A stretch of 64,000 bases of DNA from Pleurostoma richardsiae (lineage: Eukaryota; Ascomycota; Sordariomycetes; Calosphaeriales; Pleurostomataceae): positions 1,612,001 through 1,676,000 of the forward strand of contig JANBVO010000001.1 of assembly GCA_030052745.1 (NCBI GenBank). Direction: 5' to 3'. A model generated the notes under the pieces. The model had not been told where the DNA came from. It was given only the letters and a program-made list of their open reading frames with translations, and did no database searches. The translations under genes were made by a program, and so were the position numbers. Below, one piece after another: positions 11,213 through 20,936 of this stretch (the stretch's first letter is position 1; each line of letters opens with the position of its first letter).

Positions 11213-13145
11213 ATGGCCGACATAGACGCCATAGCACCGGCAGTGCAGCGGGACGACGAACAGCCAAAGACAGAGAGGACGAGACAGCGAACATTGGGCA
11301 ATGTCCGACTCCGAAACCACGAAACATCCGAGATCATCTTGATCCCATCGCCGTCTAAGGACCTGAATGACCCCCTGAACTGGCAAGTCCCGCTTGAAGC
11401 GCTCCGTGGCATGGAAGACTAATATATCCAAGGCCACAATGGTACAAGCACGGCATCGCCTTCATCATCTGTCTTGCCATGATGTGGTGCAACTTCCTGG
11501 CCGCCGGCCCAACGATTGCCATCGTCCGTACGACCCTAGACTTCTTCCCCCATGCAGATCCGACAACAAATGTGTCCGCCTTCAACAGCAGTATAGCAAA
11601 GGTTGCTTACTTCTTCACGGCAACGGCCTTATTGCAAGGCACCAGCAACTTCTTCTGGGTGCCCATGGCGAACAAGTACGGCCGCAGGCCTGTCTACATC
11701 ATCAGCTACGTGTTCTATCTTGCATGCGCGATTTGGCTGGTATTTGAGAAGTCCTTCGCGGGATTTCTAGCTGCTCGGATCCTTCTGGGGGTCGCTTCAG
11801 GGGCTGCTGAGACCATTGGTTTGTTTGATACAGCCCTAAAGCAATGTTGGCACACCTGCTGATGGCATTGCAGCTCCTATTACCATAGCCGACATCTACT
11901 TCTTGCACGAACGAGGAACAATCATGGCACTATATACAGCTTCTCTCACCGTAGGAGTTTCCTTTGGCATAATTATCGCCGGGTAGGCATACAACCGAAA
12001 GCCCATATTCAAACCAACCCTGACTGTCTCTAGGCTTATCACAATCGATCATCACTGGCGTGTGATATACCAAGTCGCTGCCGCAATAGTCGGCTTCATG
12101 CTCTTCCTCTTGTTCTTCTGCTTTCCGGAGACGGCTTACATGCGCGACACGACTAACCTACTCGATGAATCATCAGAGATCAGCAATTCGTCCAAGCCGG
12201 ATATGAGCGAGAAGTCTCAGGTGTTAGACTCGGATGTGGAAGAGGCGCTCGAACTTATCCAGAGGAGGTCTTACTGGCAGTCGCTTAGGGTCTTCCATGG
12301 AGTAATGACAGAGGAGAGTATCTGCAAGATGGCTATAAGGCCTCTAGGCTTGATTTGCCTACCTCCTGTACTCTGGGCCGCCCTGGTCCAATCTGTCACG
12401 ATTGGCTTCTTAGTGGTCGTAACCACCGATGTCGACACGGCGTTTGAGACTGGCTATGGTTTCCAGCCCTACCAGGTCGGACTCTGCTTTATCGCCGCCA
12501 TTATCGGCTCCGTTCTTGGAATACCTGCAGGTGGCCGCTTCGGGGACCTGGTTGCGGACTGGCTCACCAAGCGCAACGGTGGCGTTCGAGAACCGGAAAT
12601 GAGACTGCCCGCAATACTCCTGAGCCAGTTTACCACGCCGCTGGCTCTCATTTTGTTTGGAATAGGCATCCATCATCAGCTTCACTGGATATGTCCCACT
12701 ATTGGGCTTGCCCTGTGTAAGTTCCTGAACTTGCTGCATGTTCTCCCTGAACGTTCTAACGGCGAAGAAGTGAACTTCTCTATAACTCAGGGAACCAATG
12801 TCTGTTTGGTCTATGTCATCGATGCCTATCGGCCCGTCACCGGCGAGATAACCCTTGCGGTGATGGGATTCAAGTGTTAGTCTCCTTGTCTGCTGTTACA
12901 TCCAATTGGCCTGGCTAACAATATCCCAAGCCATCTTCGGCTTCCTGCTGTCTTTCTATACTTATCCGTGGATCAGCCATTCCGGTTACGACCATGCCTT
13001 CGGGACAATGGCGGGAATATCTTTTGCGATCATTCTGTTCTGGGTGCCACTCTACTTCTGGGGCAAACGGATTCGACATAATACCTGGAATTGGCCAGTT
13101 GTATCTTTTGTCCACTGGACAGACGACCGCGAAGTCGGCGAATAG
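11213..13145 (+). CDS. Major facilitator superfamily transporter (DHA-type)
   Basis: A 12-helix type proton antiporter of 555 residues in six exons: 11213-11382, 11433-11818, 11874-11982, 12034-12716, 12771-12875, 12931-13145. Intron 1 is a GC-AG intron (donor GCAAGT, 50 nt); a normal GT donor four bases on would break the conserved NDPLNW-PQW junction. Visible family marks are the cytosolic N-terminal NDPLNW box, the loop motif KYGRRPVY between helices 2 and 3, the PETAY end of the first half, and a second half with GTNVCLVYVIDAYRP. A long hydrophilic middle loop (around NSSKPDMSEKSQ) separates the halves. The substrate is unknown; export of a drug or metabolite, or uptake, both fit. It stops only 47 bp from the convergent dehydrogenase. 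Confidence 0.92.
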
Positions 13146-13192
13146 TTGTACAACATGCTGGCTAAGATATCTATCTAGAGTCTATTTATGCT

Positions 13193-14155
13193 CTATATTG
13201 ACAGCCCCGAATCAATGACCGCATTTGTACCTGTGACGCTCTTGCTTCTTACAAAGCAGAGAACTTGTTCTGCGACATCCTAGAGCACACTCGTGTTAGC
13301 AAATAGATACACACATCCTTCGAGCGGCGCGTTCCCAAACCTCGACAGTTGCCAGCCTCTTCAGCCTCGTCTGGTCTGTGATGGCCTGCTGCTGCTCAGG
13401 GGAGAACTTCTGGCCCCATTCCTGCCCCATCGTCAGCAACTGTACACCGTTCACGCGGCCCCCTTTCGAGACATACCGTCAACATCAAGCCCGGCGAAAC
13501 GGTGTTCACCCTGATCTTAGGCGCGGCAATTATTGCCAACCCCTTGGCGAGATGGATCTGTGCTGCCTTCGTGACGGCGTACGGCTTCATTCACAGCCCC
13601 AAATCAGTCAGCCAGCTCAATTCGTAAGAAACACCACCGGCGCAGAGAAGGACGACTCACGAGCGAACTCCCGCTCACTTTCACCCCCGCCAGCGACGCC
13701 GTGGTGACGAAGGCACCCTCCGTCTCCTCCAGGTGCTTCTTGGCCGCGTGCATCAGCCACAGGTGCGACTTGACGTTCATGTTGAAGCACCGGTCCCAGT
13801 CGTCCTCGTCGACGTTGTCCTCCAGGTCCGTGATGTCCCGCAGCCGCGTCCACCCGCCGTTCGAGAACACCACGTCCAGCCTGCCCATGGCGCCGACGGC
13901 GTCCGCCACCAGCCGCGCGACGTCGTCCCGCCGCGACAGGTCGGCCTGGACGGCGGCGAAGTTGGGCCGCGCCGCCGCCGCTGGCGCCGAGAGGGGGGAC
14001 AGCCCTTGGAGCTCGGCGACGAGGCCTTCAGCGCGCTCGCGGTTGCTGCTGTAGTTGATCACGACCCGCAGGCCGTTCCGGGCGAAGAGCCGGGCCGTGG
14101 CGGCGCCGAGACCGGCGGAGCCGGCTGTTATCAAGGCCACGAGCGGAGCGGACAT
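13193..14155 (-). CDS. Short-chain dehydrogenase/reductase
   Basis: An NAD(P)(H)-dependent oxidoreductase of 256 residues in four exons: 14155-13661, 13584-13477, 13421-13341, 13279-13193, all phase 0. The Rossmann start has the glycine motif TAGSAGLGAA. The active site has Ser in TTASLAG and Tyr/Lys in PYAVTKAA; the Tyr and Lys lie on exon 2. The usual NNAG structural motif is replaced by SNGGW. The end contains NTVSPGLML and GTNAVIDSG, as expected for classical SDRs of about 250 residues. It faces the MFS transporter tail to tail and is about 1.4 kb from the next divergent gene. Substrate cannot be inferred. Confidence 0.92.
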
Positions 14156-14300
14156 GTTGATAGGAAAAAAAGGGAAGGGTCGGTGAAGAAGAACTAGGGG
14201 CAATGCACCGCCGGTCAATGGAAAAGGAGAGCAGGTCAATGCTACTTAATGCCTTGATAGAAGACGTCGCATGCTCCGACCCCTCGCCGCCTGGCTGTGT

Positions 14301-14318
14301 GTAGGTAGGTAGATAGGT
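14301..14318. repeat. TAGG tetranucleotide run
   Basis: Short tandem TAGG-type run (GTAGGTAGGTAGATAGGT). Similar runs recur at 5931, 14911 and 61303 in intergenic DNA. Confidence 0.6.
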
Positions 14319-15039
14319 CTCTAAACTACTGTGGCCGACCCCGCACACGTCGTCTCTTGTAACACCAGGAAACCACTGGAGCTGACTGTAAGTAATAGCT
14401 ACTGCTACTCGGACCTGTGGTGGATATTGTGGCTCTATTGTTGGTTATAAGAGCTATACGTGCGTCGGCTTTGGTGGTCCACATGCCGAAGTTCAATCTT
14501 TCCCAGGAGGATTGTCATCGGAGTGTCCGAAGGCGCTTGTCTCGCTCTCAGCGCGGCCCGAAAAGCTAAACGACATATAATACAGAACAGTAATGGAATC
14601 CGGTGTGGTATATAGGAGACGACTTGTCACCTGCTATTTCCCATACCGCAAACGATGGAGAACTTGTCCTGTACACTGTAGTTCTCCGTCTACGGAGCTC
14701 TGGTCCGATGTTGTCGAGGGCCGCCTCAGGACAAGCCAAGCCAACATGTGCGCAGGTTGGCAGCATCAATGTCACCAACGGAAAATCATGCTACGGATAA
14801 AGATAATTATGTCATACCAACCTAAGCGCATCCGTACGTATAAAAGGCAAATAGTCTGCCATGTCTATTACCTGTACCTTCTTGTTCCAAAATGAGGATT
14901 ACCTAAGGTATCCTAGGTAGGTGGACATTGAGTCCGTCACGACAACGCCCTGCTCTTCCTGAATGACTCCCGCAAAGGGAAGAGTGAGGAGCCAGTTGCA
15001 GTACCACTTGACTTTATCACTTGCAGCAGCGGCGCTAGC

Positions 15040-15067
15040 GATAAGGGGACGATAAGAGGACGATAAG
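15040..15067. promoter_or_regulatory. Three GATAAG sites at 11-bp spacing
   Basis: GATAAG begins at 15040, 15051 and 15062, each separated by exactly 11 bp, so the sites face nearly the same side of the helix. GATA zinc-finger factors (nitrogen, iron and development regulators in fungi) bind HGATAR sites. The array lies about 510 bp upstream of the FYVE/RING gene and about 885 bp from the divergent dehydrogenase. Function is inferred. Confidence 0.5.
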
Positions 15068-15575
15068 ACAGGGTGTCTTGGAGACCCTGGCTGACCGCCC
15101 GTCTGACAGGTGGAGGAGGTAAGGTTTCTTGGGCAGCGGGCCGGCACTGCAGGTGGTCTCGTGTCTGATGTCGCCCCTCAGATCAACCATCATGCTGAAT
15201 CAGAATTGACTTCGTCCTCAGGTGGAAGGCTGTCGAACATCGACCAACGCCTTGCGCAAGGTGTTTCCAACACTGTCACAGTGAGCCTCTGCGCTATTTC
15301 ACTGATTACTATACATCTCGCCTCCTTGTCAGATCTCTTGCAAGTTGCCTCCTTATCTCTCTCCTCCGCCTGGTCCTGTTTGCTCCTACACATCCGCCAA
15401 CTCTCGGCTGACCTCGGTGCAGTGTTTCTAGATCTTTTTTCGAAGCACGACGGCCAACTTGGCCCGATCACCGCGACATTTACGCCCCCTTCTCGTCCAT
15501 TTCCCACGAGCAGAACCGCCACCAACCATTCAATCATAAACAGCCGGGATTCGAGTGCTGCCTCCATGATCCGCC

Positions 15576-17520
15576 ATGGCTACCCGTAACGGCCGGGGCT
15601 CACGGCTCTACCGTGACCCGGATAGCGACACGGATTCTCGCAGCTCCCTTGAAAGCGGCACCGCGTCTTCCGGCTCTGATTCAGTGTGCCGCTACAGGAC
15701 TGATCGCTTTTATGATCACGAGTGCTCTCGATATTTCGACTGTCCAACTCACATTGTTGAACGGCGGTTATCCGAAGACGACACTCCCGAGAGAGGCCGA
15801 TCCCGAAACTCGGACGACGCATCTCCTGCCAGCGAATCAGACGATGCAGACGGACAAAGCGCGTCGACACCATCTGATGGCCCTGCGCAGCCATCGCCTC
15901 CGGTCCCAGTAGGCTCGACCTCACAGAATCCGATCGTCTTGGGTCAAGACCCGGAAGACAACAACCCAGCGCCTGTTCCAGCCAGTGCCGCAAGCACGAG
16001 TGACACAGGACCGGCAGCATCGGCGTCAGAAATCGTTGATCTCACGTCTAGCCCGACAATTCCGACCCGACTCCAGCCAGTCTCTTTGTCAGGACCGTCG
16101 AGGCCGTCTGTTAGCGAGGGCAGTAGCAACCGGGCTGTGCCTACGCTGTCTTCCACACCCGCCAACGCACAGGTCAGTAGACCGGGGCCGCCTCCGAGCC
16201 CAAGACGACCGACACCACCGCCTCCACCTGCTGCAGTTAGGCGAAGGACCTCCACGAATCCAGCGCCGGCGAGATTTGACCGGGAAGATGCGGGAGGAAG
16301 ACGGGGCCCGCCCGAGTTAGTCTTACCACGGTGGCAGCCAGACGCCGAGGTCACAATCTGCCCGATATGCCGTACACAGTTTAGCATTTTTGTTAGGAAA
16401 CATCACTGCAGGTACGTTTCCTAATCCTGTCGTTCTGCGCAGCTCGGTAGGGGGGGCCTGCTAACATGAACCAAGGAAATGCGGTAGGGTCGTCTGCGCC
16501 TCCTGTTCGCCTCACAGGATCACGATACCCTATCAGTACATTGTGCAGCCTCCAGGTACGCCTCGCGTCCTGGCCCAGAGATATCCGTCCTCACTCATCA
16601 CAGGTGAAGGCGGATATGCAGACTTCAGTAGCATCGGCGGCGGCGAACGGGTGAGGCTATGCAACCCATGCGTTCCGGACCCGAACACAACCCCGCCTCA
16701 GGCTCAAGCTTCGACGGGCCAAAGGGGTCACAGTAGGTCACAGAGTACTGCCGGTGGATTTGGATCACCCACTGCGGTACCTCCTAGCCGCTTCAGTGCG
16801 TATCTTGGGTCGACACCCAACGACGCGTATGCGAGAAACAGGAGCGTCACCCTGGTACGTGCGAACTCTACTCGCCCTGCCCCTCCCCCAGGTCGCGGAG
16901 GTGCATTATTGACAAATGCACAGCATGCCGGCGAAGGGAGCTCCTCTGCACGGCCAGCATCCGGCAATCGTCCATACCAGCCTTCAACCCAGAATAGGAT
17001 TCTGGCAGGCACGCCGCCTACTTACTATCCATACGCTTCTGGGTCCTCATCGTCGGCAAATGCACCCCGATACCGATCGATGCTCGACGTCGGATCATCA
17101 TCCTCGCGGCCTTTGCCTCCAGCACCACCGCAGATTGCAGAGGAGGACGAATGCCCCGTGTGCCACCGGGAGCTGCCCCCACGGAGTCTTCCCAATTACG
17201 AGGCGCTGCGTGAAACACACATCACCGCCTGTATTAACTCCCATAGCGCATACGGAAGTACGCCTACACACGGCGACGCGGGCCGAGGGTCGGGGGCTTC
17301 GCCGCCTCCTAGAAGAACCGGCATGTTCCCATACATCGCGACAGAGAAAGACTGCATTGATAGTGCCGAATGCACCATCTGTCTGGAGGAGTTTGAGGTC
17401 GGCGTTCCCATGGCCCGACTGGAGTGCCTCTGCCGGTTCCACCGAGCTTGCATATCAGCGTGGTTTGTGAACCACCCGGGCCGTTGTCCCGTCCACCAAC
17501 ACGACAGTTACGGGTATTGA
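15576..17520 (+). CDS. PIB1: FYVE and RING finger E3 ubiquitin ligase, Pib1-like
   Basis: A 626-residue protein in two exons (15576-16411, 16476-17520; the intron splits the FYVE core). After a long Ser/Pro-rich disordered N-terminus comes a FYVE-type finger at about 265-350: CPIC, then the PI3P-binding core RKHHCRKCG, VVCASC and LCNPC. Near the middle of the second exon is a C2HC mini-finger (CPVC ... HITAC) that resembles ubiquitin-binding zinc fingers. The C-terminus is a RING starting CTICLEEF and ending CPVH. The FYVE plus RING layout matches yeast and fission-yeast Pib1, an endosome/vacuole ligase binding phosphatidylinositol-3-phosphate. The RING ligand order looks like C-C-C-C-H-C-C-H, so activity needs testing. 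The start ATG has a good context (ccgccATGg). Confidence 0.82.
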
Positions 17521-18427
17521 TGCGAAGTACAAACGTTTCGAGAGTTTCAGGAGGTCTCGAAGGCGCAAGGCGTTTTTTCTTTTGCATCTACGGAGTTGGT
17601 GCCGGTTTCTTACGGACGATGGAGGTTTGCAATGAAATGGTGGCTGGTCCGTCCTTCTCTCATCGACGCCTCTCTCATCACATCACCGGACCTAGATTAG
17701 ATTCCATCCCCGCACTCAACGCGCCCATGGCGCCATGGGGTTACAGGATGACACATTATTATGATACCTCTCTCTGTTCTCAGCGTCTATCATTATGTAT
17801 TTCTTTGGCAGACAGCGACACTTCCACAGTCACTCACATACGTAGGTAGTTAGACTCCTGCCTCCATAACCTCACTCTCATGCGAATGAACCATGAAAGA
17901 GACCAGCTCCAGTTACACTAGTGCCCATACCGATCGCTCGTTCCACAGTAACGTAAGTAATAGACCGATCGCCATATCCTAACGATAGGCCGATCGCTCG
18001 TCTTCACTGACACTTTACGCCGCCATCGTCTCTATCTTGGTATCATTTGGCTGGCTCGACTTCATGCAGTTAGTCAAGTCACATCCTTTGTCCGACCTCG
18101 ACTGCATCTTATGAATAATATTTATAATGTCTTCTCGGTTGGGCCGTCTGCGCGAGCCTCATGACAACCCGCCAGGGTAAAGACGGTTATCTGCGGGCCC
18201 GTATCCCCGCTGTGGGCTTTCACTAAGGGAGCGATTACACGGAGCAGTCCGCTATCGCAGCTTTATCTAGCCTACCTCCCTACGCCCTTTCGACTTACAA
18301 GTGCTTTTTACTGTTGACTCACCTTCGCTGCTTTACATACCGGATCTCTTGTTCCTTTGTCTCTCCTTGATGGTCTGCGTCAAACTGCATCTACCAAGGA
18401 CCAGAGACGGTTCTCCCTAACAGCAAT
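17521..18427. other. Intergenic region
   Basis: 3' region of the FYVE/RING gene and promoter of the aminotransferase, about 0.9 kb. It contains repeated CCGATCGCTCG words (about 17930-18000) but no gene that I can see. Confidence 0.5.
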
Positions 18428-20261
18428 ATGGGCCGAGGACTCGCTTTCCGGACCCTGCGAGCGGCCGCTCCGACCTCGGGCCCGGCCCGGTGCTGCCTCC
18501 CCGCCAGGAGGGCCGGGCAGCAGCAGCGTCTCATCCACAGCACCCGGGGCCAGCGCTCCGAGGCGCTCGGCACCGCGGCCAGGCTCCCGGACGCGGAGCC
18601 CGTCCCCCCGCGGTCGCCCCGGCGCTCCGTGACCATCGCCGACATCCTGGAGCGGCGCGCGAAGGCCGGCCGCCTCGTGGCTGGGACGGCGGCGACGGCG
18701 GACATCAACCTGTTCAAGGCGCCGTTCTCGGCGGGCAAGCCGCGGGCACGGCGGTGGGACCACCACCTCAGCGCGGAGAGCCTGTCGCGCGGGCCCTGCG
18801 TGCTCAAGCAGGCGGCGCAGCACCTCAAGAAGCCCGGGCTGATCTCGCTGGGCGGCGGGCTGCCCTGCGCGGAGAACTTCCCGCTCGAGTCGCTGACGCT
18901 GCGGGTGCCCTCGCCGGACGCCGGGTTCACCGAGGAGGCGACGCGCGCGGCGGGCCGCACGGCGCGCATCGGCAAGTACGACGCCGCGGCGGGCGTCGAG
19001 GCCGCCGAGTTCGACCTGTCGGTCGCGCTCAACTACCACCAGGCGGGCGGGTCGCCGCAGCTGCTGCGCTGGGTGGTCGAGCACACCGAGCTGGTGTGCG
19101 ACCCGCCGTACGCGGACTGGGCGTCGTGCCTGACGGTGGGGAGCACGGCGGCGCTGGAGCAGGCGCTGCGCATGTTCTGCGACAAGGACAGGGGGGATGC
19201 TATCTTGACGGAGGAGTACAGCTTCTCGACGGCGCTGGAGACCGCGGCGCCGCTGGGCGTGAAGGTGTTCGGGGTGCCGATCGACGGGGAGGGGCTGTCG
19301 CCCCAGGCCATGGACGAGATGCTCAGCAGCTGGGACCCGGCGGCCAGGGGCGGCGCGAGGAGGCCGCACGTGCTGTACACGGTGCCGTCCGGGCAGAACC
19401 CCACGGGCGCGACGCAGTCGGCGGAGCGGAGGAAGGCGATCTACGAGGTGTGCCGCAAGCACGACGTCTTCATCTTCGAGGACGAGCCGTACTACTTCCT
19501 GCAGATGCCGCCGGCGCACGCGGGGGAGCAGGCCGCGGCGGAGGCGGAGACGGTGGACGAGTTCCTGGGCTCGCTGATCCCGTCGCTGCTGAGCATCGAC
19601 ACGGACGGGCGGGTGATGCGCATGGACTCCTTCTCCAAGGTGGTCGTGCCGGGCTCGCGGGTCGGGTGGGTGACGGCGTCGGAGCAGGTCATCGAGCGGT
19701 ACCTGCGGCACGCCGAGGTGTGCAACCAGGGCCCGAGCGGCATCTCGCAGGTCGTCCTCTGGCAGCTGCTGGACGAGCAGTGGGGCCACGAGGGCTACCT
19801 GAAGTGGCTGATGCACCTCCGGGGCGAGTACACCAGGAGGCGGGACGTCATGGTCGCCGCGTGCGACAAGTTCCTGCCGGCGGAGGTCGTCAGCTGGAAC
19901 GCGCCGGTCGCGGGCATGTTTGTGAGTCGTCCAACCGTCCTCCTCTGTCCTCCTGTGGAGGCTTGTCTTCGCTCCTGGATGAGCTGATGCTGACTGTCTA
20001 CAGTACTGGCTGAAGGTGGACCACACGCGCCATCCCGATGCGTCTCACCGGAGTATCCGCGAGATTGAAGACGAAATCTTCGACCTCTGCATAGAAAAGG
20101 GGGTCCTGGTTGCGAAGGGCTCGTGGTTCATGGCCGAGCAGGACAAGGAACCCAGTGGGCTGTTCTTCCGGGCTACTTTCGCGGCTGCGAGTCCGGACAA
20201 GATGACGGAGGCGATTCACAGATTTGGAGATGCTGTCAGGCAGAGTTATCGCATGAACTGA
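18428..20261 (+). CDS. ARO8: Aromatic amino acid aminotransferase family (Aro8-like), fold type I PLP enzyme
   Basis: A PLP-dependent transaminase of 583 residues in two exons (18428-19921, 20004-20261, phase 0). Family blocks are LSAESLSRGPC, PGLISLGGGLP, SGQNPTG and the PLP-lysine segment DSFSKVVVPGSRVGW. These fit the Aro8 / kynurenine-2-aminoadipate aminotransferase group, which moves amino groups between aromatic amino acids or 2-aminoadipate and 2-oxoacids. The first about 70 residues are rich in Arg, Ala and Ser and lack acidic residues early on, like a mitochondrial presequence, which cytosolic yeast Aro8 lacks. Exon 1 is extremely GC-rich with almost only G or C at third positions; exon 2 is much less so. 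The exact substrate is not decided by sequence. Confidence 0.88.
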
Positions 20262-20936
20262 GGAGTGAAATCTGCTGTCATTAGTACGGAAGCGTGTGGG
20301 CGGACTCTGAGGGTATAGCCCAGGAGTCGCAACCAGCGAGGCGGACAGCTTGAGTCTCGGGCGGGGAACATTGTATAAAGGCCGCTCTCATCTAGCACAG
20401 TTTGTCTCTGTGTGATGAATCGTGGTTTAAAAGATAGAGCTAGATGAGCGACCTGTGAGCGACCAGTGATCCAAGTCACTTATATGAATTCGAAACCGAG
20501 GTGTGCAACCTTTGCACTACCTGTTCTTAATCACACGTCAGCACTCTCACCAGACTTCTGTATATCCATAAGCCCGCTGCCCCTACGTCAGGATGCTTCC
20601 ACGCTCGAAAGGGTTGGGTCGAGGCCTTCACGTGGTCAAGTTCCATCACAGTACGGTGAGCTCGACGACTAGAAGATAGTTTTGGGCTATTCATTCATTA
20701 CCCTGGTGTGTTTACAATTATATACAAGAATTATTGATGCCATTGCAGGTAGGCATCCTGACTATGACTGGTGAATTATCGTAGTCCCTCCATATGCATA
20801 TTCAGGGACCCAGGCCCGGACCCCTGGGGCTAAGCCTCTGTGGACTTGCGTCGCTGTAGCGCTCCCCGGCACTGGCATGAAATCTTATTATGCGCGTATA
20901 AATCCAAGGTCCAGAGTCCATCTCTCAAGGAACCTC
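20262..20936. other. Convergent intergenic region
   Basis: 3' regions of the aminotransferase and of the hexosaminidase, which converge here. No gene or repeat seen. Confidence 0.5.

Larger units (their letters stand above)
14156..15575. other. Divergent intergenic region with GATA cluster
   Basis: About 1.4 kb between the dehydrogenase and the FYVE/RING gene, so two promoters. It holds TAGG runs (14301-14318, 14899-14922), a triple GATAAG array (15040-15067), further GATA cores in the other direction at 15013-15018 and 15352-15357, and a pyrimidine-rich leader just before the ATG at 15576. The open frame at 15110-15589 has no recognisable content. Confidence 0.55.

Noticed and set aside
18380-20026. 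548-codon minus-strand frame and a 507-codon plus-strand frame over the aminotransferase
   Set aside because: Both are low-complexity Arg/Ala/Gly-rich shadows of a very GC-rich exon; only the frame starting at 18428 has family motifs.
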